From assembly GCF_002259405.1 (NCBI RefSeq), contig NZ_NPFW01000022.1, forward strand, positions 806,001-870,000: 64,000 bases of DNA. Direction: 5' to 3'. The position numbers were made by a program, and so were the translations under genes. Shown here in pieces: positions 16,711 through 25,912 of this stretch. This DNA comes from Rhodococcus sp. 14-2483-1-2 (GTDB taxonomy: Bacteria; Actinomycetota; Actinomycetes; Mycobacteriales; Mycobacteriaceae). How positions within the stretch are numbered: the first letter of the stretch is position 1; the number at the start of each line of letters is the position of its first letter. Below the pieces are notes generated by a model, which saw only the letters and a list, made by a program, of their open reading frames with translations, was not told where the DNA came from and made no database searches.

Positions 16711-17577
16711 TCAACCTGCGAGGGCGATCATCGCGATCGCGCCGAGCGCCAACGCCATACCGATCTTCTGCAGAGTGCCGACTCTCTCGCCGAGCATCAC
16801 CATGGCCAGCAATACCGTCGCGGCCGGATACAGCGAGGCGATGACGCTCACCAACGAGAGAAGACCGTCCTGATAGGCGTAGATCAAGGCGGCGTTGGCG
16901 ACCACGTCGAGCACGCTGACGAATGCCGCAAGCTTGAGCACGCTGCCATGCGGGGGCGAGAAGTGCCCGGACGCCAGAGCTACTACCCAGACCACTGCGG
17001 TTGCCGACGCACGCGACGCCGCAAGCGGCCACAGTCCACTGCCGTCACCGATCTGGTGCAGAAAAATGAACGCGAAAGCGAACGTCACACCCGAACCGAC
17101 CGTCAACCAGGCCACGGTTCGGGTGAACTTCATCTCCCGACCGCCTGCCACTTCACCGGTCACCTCGTCCGGGGATTCCTTGCTGACCAGCACCACGGCC
17201 ACCAGGGCGACGGCGATGCCGACGAACGCGATGATGCCGGGACGCTCGCCCATCGACAGCCCGACCAGCACCGGGATACCGGCGACCAGTACTGCGGTGA
17301 CAGGCGAGACCACAGCCATCGGCCCGGCGGCGAGGGCAAGGTAGAACCACCACACCGCAACGCCGCCTGCGACACCCGAGGCCAGTCCCCACAGCATCGC
17401 CTGCAGCTCGATGGTGCCACCGACGAATGGAGCTACGAACAGAACGATCACCAGCGACAGCGGGTAGGACACGATGACCACCCGGAGGGCGGCAACCCGG
17501 CGGGATGCGACACCGCCGACGAAATCGCTCACCCCGTAGCCGACGGCAGCTACCAGAGCGAGCAGAACAGCGGTCAG
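16711..17577 (-). CDS. EamA/DMT-family transporter with probable CTG start
   Basis: About 288 residues with ten hydrophobic segments in two EamA repeats; the second repeat contains LYPAATVLLAMVMLGERVGTLQKIGMALALGAIAMI, typical of DMT permeases. The first conventional start is a GTG at 17532, which would cut the first membrane segment. In frame upstream lies LTAVLLALVAAVGYGVSDFVGG, a complete first segment of family type, beginning with CTG at 17577 that overlaps the smpB stop as CTGA; no ATG, GTG or TTG exists between the upstream in-frame stop and 17532. I therefore favour CTG initiation by translational coupling. Substrate unknown. Confidence 0.75.
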   Translation of the reverse strand: MTAVLLALVAAVGYGVSDFVGGVASRRVAALRVVIVSYPLSLVIVLFVAPFVGGTIELQAMLWGLASGVAGGVAVWWFYLALAAGPMAVVSPVTAVLVAGIPVLVGLSMGERPGIIAFVGIAVALVAVVLVSKESPDEVTGEVAGGREMKFTRTVAWLTVGSGVTFAFAFIFLHQIGDGSGLWPLAASRASATAVVWVVALASGHFSPPHGSVLKLAAFVSVLDVVANAALIYAYQDGLLSLVSVIASLYPAATVLLAMVMLGERVGTLQKIGMALALGAIAMIALAG

Positions 17578-18047
17578 CGCATTCCCTTCACACGACGCCC
17601 CAGCTCACGAGTGACCTCGCGTTCGGCGGTGCGCTTGGCCAACGACTGTCGCTTGTCGTAATCCTGCTTGCCCTTGGCCAGCGCAAGTTCGACCTTGACC
17701 TTGCCGTCGGAGAAATACATCGACAACGGCACCAGCGTCAGGTTTCCCTCTTTGACCTTGCTTGCAAGACGATCGATCTCGCGACGGTGGAGGAGCAGTT
17801 TGCGGTTCCGCCGCGGCGCATGGTTGGTCCAGCTACCGAGCGTGTATTCGGCGATGTGCAGTCCGCGTAGCCAGATCTCACCGTCGTCGACGGTCGCGAA
17901 GGCGTCGACCAGCGAGGCCTTGCCGTCACGCAGACTCTTGACCTCGGTTCCGACGAGGGCAACTCCGGCCTCGAGGACGTCGAGTATGGAGTAGTTGTGC
18001 CGCGCCTTGCGATTGGTCGCGATGGCCTTGCGGCCCTTCTCTCTCAC
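17574..18047 (-). CDS. smpB: SsrA-binding protein SmpB
   Basis: 157 residues. SmpB binds the tRNA-like domain of tmRNA and brings it to stalled ribosomes. Family stretches: NRKARHNYSILDVLEAGVALVGTEVKSLRDGKASLVDAFA near the N-terminus, ELWLRGLHIAEYT-like segment, NHAPRRNRKLLLHRREIDRL, and the basic C-terminal tail from GKQDYDKRQSLAKR that folds in the mRNA channel. It sits just downstream of ftsEX, as in mycobacteria, and 2.4 kb from ssrA. Confidence 0.97.
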   Translation of the reverse strand: MREKGRKAIATNRKARHNYSILDVLEAGVALVGTEVKSLRDGKASLVDAFATVDDGEIWLRGLHIAEYTLGSWTNHAPRRNRKLLLHRREIDRLASKVKEGNLTLVPLSMYFSDGKVKVELALAKGKQDYDKRQSLAKRTAEREVTRELGRRVKGMR

Positions 18048-18130
18048 TGCAGGGCCCTTTCTCGAGCGTTCGCCGGATGGATCGGTTCCACGGGCAACCG
18101 CTCCAGCATAGAACCGAACGGCAAGCGAAT

Positions 18131-19036
18131 TTATTCGCGCACGTACAGACGCAACGTGATGTACGCCGTCACCGCCGCCATGCCGACTCCCACCAGCGCG
18201 AGGAACGGCGAGACGAGGAGAACGTCACTATTCGATATCCGGGCCAGAATATTCGCCTGATACACATCCGAGAGCACGTCGTCGATGAACATGTTCTTCG
18301 CGGTGAACAGGCCGGCGATGGCGAGCGCAGATCCGATCAATGCCGCCACCACCGCCTCGAGCAGGAACGGCAGCTGGGTGTACCAGCGAGTGGCACCGAC
18401 CAACCGCATGATTCCGACCTCAGTTCGCCTGGTGAACGCGGCGATCTGAACCATGTTGGCGATCAGGAGAATTGCGGCGATCGCCTGCACCGTGGCGATC
18501 GCAAAGGCAGCGTTCCGCACACCGTTGAGCACGCTGAACAATCGCTCGACCAGATCACGTTGATTGAGCACGCTCTGCACGCCCGGTCGGTTCTCGAAGT
18601 TGTCGTTGATCACCCCGAACCGTTCGGGGTCACTCAGACGAACCTTGAACGACGCGGGAAAGCTGTCGGCACTGACCAGTTCGGCCAGTTCGGGCTGATC
18701 CTTGAACACTCGCTCGGTTGCGTCCTTCACCGCGTCCTCACGGTTGAGGTACTGCACGGAGACCACCGATGGGGTGTTCTCGAGATCCGAGCGCAACGTC
18801 GCGCAGGTCTCCTGCGCACAGTCGGCATCGCTCGCCGAGATGTCGTCGGTGAGGAAGATCTGCACCTCCACCCGATCGAGGAAAATCTGCTGAGTCTTTC
18901 CCGCCATCTGCACCACGAGCAGTCCGCCGCCGAACAGGCCGAGGGAGATAGCGGTCGTCAAGATCATGGCGACTGTCATGGTGATGTTGCGGCGAAGTCC
19001 GGTGAAGACCTCGCTGAAGATGAAACTTGCGCGCAT
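18131..19036 (-). CDS. ftsX: Cell division ABC transporter permease FtsX
   Basis: 301 residues. Topology fits FtsX: cytoplasmic N-terminus, membrane segment at ~20-45, a large extracellular loop (~46-165) with a Cys pair (CAQETC), then three closely spaced segments around 170-295. FtsEX transduces ATP hydrolysis to activate peptidoglycan hydrolases at the septum; in mycobacteria the loop binds RipC. The gene is 66 bp after ftsE and 83 bp before smpB, the conserved order. Confidence 0.96.
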   Translation of the reverse strand: MRASFIFSEVFTGLRRNITMTVAMILTTAISLGLFGGGLLVVQMAGKTQQIFLDRVEVQIFLTDDISASDADCAQETCATLRSDLENTPSVVSVQYLNREDAVKDATERVFKDQPELAELVSADSFPASFKVRLSDPERFGVINDNFENRPGVQSVLNQRDLVERLFSVLNGVRNAAFAIATVQAIAAILLIANMVQIAAFTRRTEVGIMRLVGATRWYTQLPFLLEAVVAALIGSALAIAGLFTAKNMFIDDVLSDVYQANILARISNSDVLLVSPFLALVGVGMAAVTAYITLRLYVRE

Positions 19037-19102
19037 CGCGGAATCCGAGCCCTTCGATTCGTTCGGTCGTGAAGTCTGTGCGGTCCTGAAACGGCGGCGG
19101 CG

Positions 19103-19792
19103 TCAGCGACCGACGCCGTAGACCCCGCGGGCCTCGTCACGAACGACTCGTCCGTTGTCGAGTTCGACGACGCGTCGGCGCATCGAGTCGACGATGTGGT
19201 TGTCGTGGGTGGCCATGAGCACCGTCGTTCCGGTGCGGTTGATGCGCTCGAGCAGCAGCATGATGTCCTGGCTGGTATCCGGATCGAGGTTGCCGGTCGG
19301 CTCGTCCGCGAGCAGTACGAGCGGACGATTGACGAACGCCCGAGCGATGGCCACGCGCTGTTGTTCACCACCGGACAGCTCGTTGGGCAGACGATCCGAC
19401 TTGCCGCCGAGTCCCACGAGGTCCAGAACTTCGGGAACGGTGCGCTTGATCATCGAGCGTGGCTTGCCGATCACCTCGAGCGCGAACGCCACGTTCTCCA
19501 CGACGGTCTTCTGCTGCAACAGGCGGAAGTCCTGGAACACGCAGCCCATGCTCTGCCGCAGCCGAGGCACGCGTCGGGCCGCCAACCGGTTGACGTGAAA
19601 ATCGGCGACGTGGATGTCCCCGGAGGTGGGCGTCTCCTCCTTGAGGAGCAGCCGCATGAACGTCGACTTACCCGAACCCGACGGACCGATCAGGAACACG
19701 AACTCACCCTTGTCGATGGAGACCGTCACCTTGTCCAGGGCAGGCCTGGTGGAGGTCTTGTAGGACTTGGAGACATTCGAGGTGCTGATCAC
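19103..19792 (-). CDS. ftsE: Cell division ATP-binding protein FtsE
   Basis: 229 residues. Walker A GPSGSGKSTF at ~36-45, ABC signature LSGGEQQRVAIARAF at ~138, Walker B LVLLADEPTGNLD and the switch His in MATHDNHIV. Cytoplasmic partner of FtsX at the divisome. ATG start; first gene of the ftsE-ftsX-smpB run, about 85 bp after the upstream membrane-protein gene. Confidence 0.97.
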   Translation of the reverse strand: MISTSNVSKSYKTSTRPALDKVTVSIDKGEFVFLIGPSGSGKSTFMRLLLKEETPTSGDIHVADFHVNRLAARRVPRLRQSMGCVFQDFRLLQQKTVVENVAFALEVIGKPRSMIKRTVPEVLDLVGLGGKSDRLPNELSGGEQQRVAIARAFVNRPLVLLADEPTGNLDPDTSQDIMLLLERINRTGTTVLMATHDNHIVDSMRRRVVELDNGRVVRDEARGVYGVGR

Positions 19793-19878
19793 GGGTCGCC
19801 AGTGTAGTCCTTACTCGCCGGTAACCGCCGGAACCGCTGGGGCGTCGCGGCGAGTCCCGAGAGACGGTAAAGGCCGCC

Positions 19879-20325
19879 TCAGCGCGCGGATGTCGGCGCA
19901 GGTTGGGTGGGTATCAGCGACTGAATCGCCGGGGGAATCGGCACGCCGAACGGCGCGGTCGTCGTCGACGGCACAGTCGTCGTGGTCGCAGGCTGGCCGG
20001 ATTCGTCGACGCTTCCCGACCCATCCGGATCGGCGGTGGCCGTCGGAGTGGGCGAGACCGTGGTTGTCGAGAATCGCGGCTCGGAGGTCTGCGGTTGGAT
20101 GTAAGGGGTGGTTGCATCCGGGTCTACGGCGACCGGGCCTTGCACTGGTTCGGCGTCTCGTTCTGCGATGTCGGCACTGACCTGCCCGTACAGCAGGCCT
20201 GTGAGCACGAAGCAGATCCCGAACGCGACGGTGGACGTGCGCACCCGGCCGTAGATCTTGTTCGGAATGCGCCACTGCCGCCAATTTCGCTGCGAGCGTT
20301 CGGTTCCGGTGTCGGGTGTACTCAC
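19879..20325 (-). CDS. Proline/threonine-rich single-pass membrane protein (Rv3103c-like position)
   Basis: 148 residues. A basic cytoplasmic start (~1-30), one membrane segment near residues 32-50 (TVAFGICFVLTGLLYGQV), then a low-complexity extracytoplasmic tail rich in Thr, Pro and Ser. No enzyme motif. The equivalent M. tuberculosis gene between ftsE and the mscS homologue is also a proline-rich membrane protein of unknown role. GTG 20325 overlaps the mscS stop by 4 bp. Confidence 0.8.
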   Translation of the reverse strand: MSTPDTGTERSQRNWRQWRIPNKIYGRVRTSTVAFGICFVLTGLLYGQVSADIAERDAEPVQGPVAVDPDATTPYIQPQTSEPRFSTTTVSPTPTATADPDGSGSVDESGQPATTTTVPSTTTAPFGVPIPPAIQSLIPTQPAPTSAR

Positions 20326-21221
20326 TGGTCTTCCGTCCGATCTCGTCCTGACGATTCGGGTGCGACTCCGGCCGTACTCACGTCGGGGGCAACGTTGATG
20401 CCCTCGGGCTGCAGCGCAGCGGCCACTCTCACTCGAAGCTCTCGCCCCACCTGGAATTGCTTGCCCGGCAGTGTCCGTGCGACCAGCCGCACGTTGACCT
20501 GCCCCACCTCGATGCTCTCCACGCCCATCACGGTCGGTTCGTCGAGCAGGAGCGGACGCAACCGCATATCGGCGAATGCGTCACGGCCGACTGCACGGAG
20601 CAGCGCGTTGACCTGGGTGAGATCGGCGGTGCTGGGGACAGGAACATCGACGACGGCGCGCGCCCAATCCTTCGACAGGTTGATCGCCTTGACGATCTGC
20701 CCGTTGGGGACCGTGATGACCTCGCCGTCGACGCTACGAACCCGGGTCACTCGGAGCGTGACGTCCTCGACCGTGCCCTCGGCGTCTTCGGCGGAGCCGT
20801 TGACGGCGATCTGTACGACGTCACCGAAGCCGTACTGACGTTCGGTGATGATGAAGAAGCCGGCCAGGATGTCTTGAACCACGCGCTGAGCACCGAAGCC
20901 GAGGGCGGCACCGATGACCGTCGCGGGTGCGACAAGACCGCCGACGCCGAAGCCGAAGCGGCGCAGTACCTCGATGGTGACGAGGATGTAGATGAGAGTG
21001 ACCAGCACCCAGGTGATGACCTGAGCCAGCGCATGACGGTGTTTCGCGGCCTCGGATCGCACGAGCGCGTCGCTGTGCTGGTAGTTCTGGTCGATGCGGG
21101 CAGTGATCCGAGATCCGGTCCAGGTGACGAAGCGCGCGGCCAGCAGTCCGCCGAGGATGTACAGCACGATTCCGAGGCCGTTGAGCTTGACCTCGTCCGT
21201 CACGTTGAGCCAGGCCGTCAT
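20322..21221 (-). CDS. Small-conductance mechanosensitive channel MscS family
   Basis: 299 residues. Three membrane segments: ~12-32, ~60-85 and the pore helix GLVAPATVIGAALGFGAQRVVQDILAGFFIITERQYGFGD, the strongest MscS signature. The beta domain VEDVTLRVTRVRSVDGEVITVPNG and a cytoplasmic alpha-beta domain follow. It would open on membrane tension to release solutes on osmotic downshock. ATG 21221 is taken because upstream sequence in frame overlaps prfB; 38 bp separate it from the prfB stop. Confidence 0.92.
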   Translation of the reverse strand: MTAWLNVTDEVKLNGLGIVLYILGGLLAARFVTWTGSRITARIDQNYQHSDALVRSEAAKHRHALAQVITWVLVTLIYILVTIEVLRRFGFGVGGLVAPATVIGAALGFGAQRVVQDILAGFFIITERQYGFGDVVQIAVNGSAEDAEGTVEDVTLRVTRVRSVDGEVITVPNGQIVKAINLSKDWARAVVDVPVPSTADLTQVNALLRAVGRDAFADMRLRPLLLDEPTVMGVESIEVGQVNVRLVARTLPGKQFQVGRELRVRVAAALQPEGINVAPDVSTAGVAPESSGRDRTEDQ

Positions 21222-21259
21222 CGGATCGTTGGAGTGGAGCCTGCGCAATGACCGGTCAT

Positions 21260-22372
<1,113 letters not shown>

Positions 22373-22534
22373 GAGAGTCAAGGTTACCGGCACGCGAACC
22401 CGAGCCCGACCGCCCCCGATTCCGCCGGCCCGCACGAGCCGGACGGAGACCGTCGTAAAGGGTTCGAACCGCGGTGATTTCAACTCTCGCCGGGCCACCG
22501 GTCGACTGCTAGCTTTCGGCTCATCGGCATATTC

Positions 22535-22548
22535 GCATGTCGACATGC
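22535..22548. promoter_or_regulatory. Perfect palindrome upstream of the carbonic anhydrase gene
   Basis: GCATGTCGACATGC, a 14-base perfect palindrome, lies 49 bases before the carbonic anhydrase start in the 224-base divergent gap shared with prfB. Seen: the symmetry. Operator function is inferred; no regulator gene adjoins. Confidence 0.4.
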
Positions 22549-22596
22549 CTGTCACCGCCCGGTGCCGGCCACACCCGCAGTCCACAGGAGCGTCGT

Positions 22597-23088
22597 ATGA
22601 CCGTCACCGACCAGTACCTCGAGAACAACAAGGCCTACGCCGCGACGTTCGACGGTCCCCTACCGCTCCCGCCGTCGAAGCACGTCGCCGTGGTGGCGTG
22701 CATGGACGCCCGACTCGACGTCTACCGTATTCTCGGTCTCGCCGACGGAGAAGCCCACGTCATCCGAAATGCCGGTGGCGTGATCACCGACGACGAGATC
22801 CGCTCGCTGGCCATCAGTCAGCGTCTGCTCGGCACCAAGGAGATCATCCTGATCCATCACACCGACTGCGGCATGCTCACCTTCACCGACGACGAGTTCA
22901 AGAAAGATCTGCAGGACGAGACCGGCATCGAACCGAACTGGGCCGCGGAGTCGTTCTCCGACTTGGACCGCGATGTTCGCCAATCGCTGGCACGCATCGA
23001 GCAGAGCCCGTTCGTCACGAAGCACGAATCCATCCGAGGCTTCGTCTTCGATGTGGCAACCGGGAAGCTGAACGAAGTCACCGGATAG
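22597..23088 (+). CDS. Beta-class carbonic anhydrase
   Basis: 163 residues, the compact beta-CA form. Zinc ligands are Cys35 in ACMDAR, His88 and Cys91 in HHTDCG; Asp37 and Arg39 form the catalytic dyad. It interconverts CO2 and bicarbonate in the cytosol, supplying carboxylases. ATG 22597 follows AGGAG at 22586-22590; an earlier in-frame ATG at 22537 lies within the palindromic region and lacks a ribosome site. It ends with GFVFDVATGKLNEVTG, like M. tuberculosis Rv1284-type enzymes. Confidence 0.93.
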   Translation: MTVTDQYLENNKAYAATFDGPLPLPPSKHVAVVACMDARLDVYRILGLADGEAHVIRNAGGVITDDEIRSLAISQRLLGTKEIILIHHTDCGMLTFTDDEFKKDLQDETGIEPNWAAESFSDLDRDVRQSLARIEQSPFVTKHESIRGFVFDVATGKLNEVTG

Positions 23089-23147
23089 GCCCGACCACAC
23101 AGATCGCCGTATGCGAGACGCCGTATGCGCGGCGATAGTCTTCTCCC

Positions 23148-23951
23148 GTGACCGACTACGCCGCTGATCTCTCTCTCGCCCTCCGACTCGCCGACGAGGC
23201 CGACGCCATCACCCGTCGACGTTTTCTGGCCATGGATCTGTCGGTCGATTCCAAGCCCGATCTCACGCCCGTCAGTGACGCGGATCTGGCGGTGGAGACG
23301 ATGATTCGCGCCGAACTCGGCTCGGAGCGTCCGGCAGACGCGTTGCTGGGCGAGGAGTACGGCGGCACGGCCACCTTCAGCGGCCGCCAGTGGGTCGTCG
23401 ATCCCATCGACGGCACGAAGAATTTCGTCCGTGGCGTTCCGGTGTGGGCGACCTTGATCGCCCTGCTCGACGACGGCATACCTCGCGTCGGAGTGGTGAG
23501 CGCGCCTGCTCTGAACCGGCGGTGGTGGGCGGCACTCGATCTGGGAGCCTGGACGGCATCGGACGGGGGCACCCCGCGCCGGATCGAGGTCTCGAAGGTC
23601 GATTCGGTGGCGTCGTCGAGTCTGAGTTTCTCCAGCCTCAGCGGGTGGGCCGAACTGGGCATCAGGGATCGGTTCCTCGATCTGACCGACGCCGTGTGGC
23701 GGGTGCGCGGTTACGGCGACTTCTTCTCGTACTGCCTCGTCGCGGAGGGGGCAGTCGACATCGCCGCCGAACCCGAGGTCTCGCTGTGGGACCTGGCCGC
23801 CCTCGACGTTCTCGTACGCGAGGCCGGGGGCGATTTCACCGCGCTCGACGCCAGCGCAGGACCGCACGGGGGCAGCGCCGTGGCCACCAACGGCCTACTG
23901 CAACACCAGATCCTCGCACTCCTGTCCCCCAGCGCGAAAAATCTCGCCTAG
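23148..23951 (+). CDS. hisN: Histidinol-phosphatase of inositol monophosphatase family (HisN-like)
   Basis: 267 residues. Metal-site motifs: LLGEEYGG, WVVDPIDGTKNFVRGVPVWATLIAL, and SLWDLAALDVLVREAGG. In actinobacteria this subgroup (Rv3137 in M. tuberculosis) dephosphorylates L-histidinol phosphate, the step HisB performs elsewhere; the W/D/F pattern PIDGTKNFVRG supports it over plain inositol phosphatase. GTG start. Its stop codon shares two bases with the stop of the convergent DUF1304 gene. Confidence 0.85.
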   Translation: MTDYAADLSLALRLADEADAITRRRFLAMDLSVDSKPDLTPVSDADLAVETMIRAELGSERPADALLGEEYGGTATFSGRQWVVDPIDGTKNFVRGVPVWATLIALLDDGIPRVGVVSAPALNRRWWAALDLGAWTASDGGTPRRIEVSKVDSVASSSLSFSSLSGWAELGIRDRFLDLTDAVWRVRGYGDFFSYCLVAEGAVDIAAEPEVSLWDLAALDVLVREAGGDFTALDASAGPHGGSAVATNGLLQHQILALLSPSAKNLA

Positions 23952-24316
23952 AGAACTGCAGCCAGAATCAGCGCGATCAGCGGCGTGATGCCCTGCACGA
24001 ATGCGGGCCGGAAATACTTTGCTCCGCCGGTGGCCAGAACGAGCGCTGCGCCGACGATGCTCGCGCACGCGAAGTAGACGATGGCGTCTCCCGCGGATCC
24101 GCCGACGACGAGGCCCACCACGATGCCGACGGCCAGAAACAGGTTGTAGAAGCCCTGGTTGAAGGCCATCGGCTTGGTGATGTCGGCGTCGTTCTGGCTG
24201 GCCACGCCGAACCTTGCCCATACGGCCGGCTTGGACCAGAGCACGCTTTCCATGACGAAGATGGCGACGTGGAGGGCCGCGGCGAGGGCGGCGAAGACCT
24301 GGGCGATCGGATGCAC
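23948..24316 (-). CDS. DUF1304 family small membrane protein
   Basis: 122 residues with four membrane segments. Typical DUF1304 features: an early HVAIFVMESVLW, the NQGFYNLFLAVG stretch between segments 1 and 2, and a hydrophobic C-terminus. Function unknown. Divergent from the acyl-CoA dehydrogenase pair across a 148-base gap that contains a palindromic operator candidate, so it may share that regulator. Confidence 0.85.
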   Translation of the reverse strand: MHPIAQVFAALAAALHVAIFVMESVLWSKPAVWARFGVASQNDADITKPMAFNQGFYNLFLAVGIVVGLVVGGSAGDAIVYFACASIVGAALVLATGGAKYFRPAFVQGITPLIALILAAVL

Positions 24317-24385
24317 GCGAACAGCCTGTCACACCGATACGACGGGTGATACGAAAGGTCGTTCGAGTGTCGAGCGCCACCGGTA

Positions 24386-24424
24386 CTTACTCGACAGTAG
24401 ACAGCTAACTTACTCGGGAGTAAG
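24386..24424. promoter_or_regulatory. Candidate regulator binding sites before the acyl-CoA dehydrogenase genes
   Basis: CTTACTCGGGAGTAAG at 24409-24424 is a perfect inverted repeat with 7-base arms and a 2-base centre. About 23 bases upstream CTTACTCGACAGTAG is a partly matching second copy. Such 14-16-base repeats are typical operators of TetR-type fatty-acid regulators; no such regulator gene is in the window. It lies between divergent genes and 40 bases before the dehydrogenase start. Confidence 0.55.
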
Positions 24425-24464
24425 ATCTGTGAAGTCCGTGCCCGACGCCGAGGAACTGGTGATC

Positions 24465-25868
24465 ATGAGCAAGCAAGACAGTGTGGTCGACGCGAAGGCC
24501 CAGAAGGTGCCCCGCGATACTTCTGCGGTTGGCCTGAACCCGTTCAAGAGAGATGCGATCGGAACCGCCATGCGCGTTCTGACCGCCATCACCGGATCGG
24601 AACTGGCGGAGAAGTACAACCTCCGCCAGACCATCGACCGGGTGACGTACGAGAGCACCAAGACCGGGTTCAAGACCCTCGGCGCTGCCAATCGCACGTT
24701 CGCCAAGGTCACCGGTGGCGGCAAGCCCAAGCGTCTCGACGACGGTGCCGCCAAGAACCTCAGCTACTTCGACCTGACGCCCGACGACGAACAGCGCATG
24801 ATCGTCGAGACGGTCAAGGAGTTCGCCGAGGAGATCCTCCGCCCGGCCGCCTTCGACGCAGACCACAGCGCCTCGTCGCCCGAGGATCTGGTTCGTCGTT
24901 CCGCCGAGCTCGGCATCACGCTCATCAACGTTCCCGAGGAACTCGACGGTGCCGCCAGCGAGCGTGGCGCGGTCACCAATTCTCTCGTCGCCGAGGCACT
25001 CGCCCACGGCGACATGGGCTTGGCACTGCCCATCCTCGCGCCCAGCGGTGTCGCCGTCGCGCTCACCCAGTGGGGCACCGACGCACAGCAGAAGACCTAC
25101 CTCCCCGCATTCGTCGGCGAGAAGGTGCCGAACGCAGCAGTGGTCGTCAACGAGCCCCGCGCACTGTTCGATCCGTACGCGTTGCAGACCAAGGCCGTTC
25201 GCTCCCCCAGCGGCTACAAGCTCAACGGAGTCAAGAGTCTCGTACCCGCTGCCGGCAGCTCCGAGCTGTTCGTCATCGCCGCAGAACTCGAAGGCCGTCC
25301 GGCATTCTTCATCGTCGAGTCCGACTCCAAGGGCCTTGTCGTCGAAGCCGACCCGAGCATGGGCCTGCGCGCAGCAGGCCTGGGTCGCCTGATCCTGACC
25401 GACGTCGCAGTTCCCGAGTCGGCACTGCTCGGTGACGGTGACGCAGATCAGCGGGCCGCCGAGTACAGCGCCGCCATCGGACTGGCGCGCCTCGGCTGGG
25501 CATCACTGGCCGTCGGCACCAGCCAGGCCGTACTCGACTACGTCGTTCCGTACGTCAACGACCGTGTTGCCTTCGGTGAGCCGATCAGCAACCGTCAGGC
25601 CGTGGCCTTCATGGTCGCCAACATCGCCATCGAGCTCGATGGCATGCGGTTGGTCACGCTGCGCGGTGCGTCTCGCGCCGAGCAGGGACTGTCGTTCACT
25701 CGTGAGTCCGCGCTGGCTCGTCGACTCGCATCCGAGAAGGGCATGCAGATCGGTTCCGACGGCGTGCAGCTGCTCGGTGGTCACGGTTTCACCAAGGAGC
25801 ACCCGGTCGAGCGTTGGTACCGCGATCTGCGGTCCGTCGGCGTCGCCGAGGGCATCGTTCTCATCTAG
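24465..25868 (+). CDS. Acyl-CoA dehydrogenase family protein, long N-terminal extension
   Basis: 467 residues. About 100 extra residues (basic, predicted partly helical, SKQDSVVDAKAQKVPRDT start) precede the dehydrogenase fold. The FAD-domain stretch LGWASLAVGTSQAVLDYVVPYVNDRVAFGEPISNRQAVAFMVANIAIELDGMRL is standard, and QLLGGHGFTKEHPVERWYRDLRSVGVAEG ends the protein; the Glu of AEG aligns with the catalytic-Glu position, but the usual helix after it is missing. ATG 24465 has GAGGAA upstream; the frame extends further without similarity. Paired with the next gene 44 bp on; a mixed complex is possible. Confidence 0.87.
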   Translation: MSKQDSVVDAKAQKVPRDTSAVGLNPFKRDAIGTAMRVLTAITGSELAEKYNLRQTIDRVTYESTKTGFKTLGAANRTFAKVTGGGKPKRLDDGAAKNLSYFDLTPDDEQRMIVETVKEFAEEILRPAAFDADHSASSPEDLVRRSAELGITLINVPEELDGAASERGAVTNSLVAEALAHGDMGLALPILAPSGVAVALTQWGTDAQQKTYLPAFVGEKVPNAAVVVNEPRALFDPYALQTKAVRSPSGYKLNGVKSLVPAAGSSELFVIAAELEGRPAFFIVESDSKGLVVEADPSMGLRAAGLGRLILTDVAVPESALLGDGDADQRAAEYSAAIGLARLGWASLAVGTSQAVLDYVVPYVNDRVAFGEPISNRQAVAFMVANIAIELDGMRLVTLRGASRAEQGLSFTRESALARRLASEKGMQIGSDGVQLLGGHGFTKEHPVERWYRDLRSVGVAEGIVLI

Positions 25869-25912
25869 CTCGCCGCCCCGAATTCCATGGCACTCACCCA
25901 AGGACATACACG

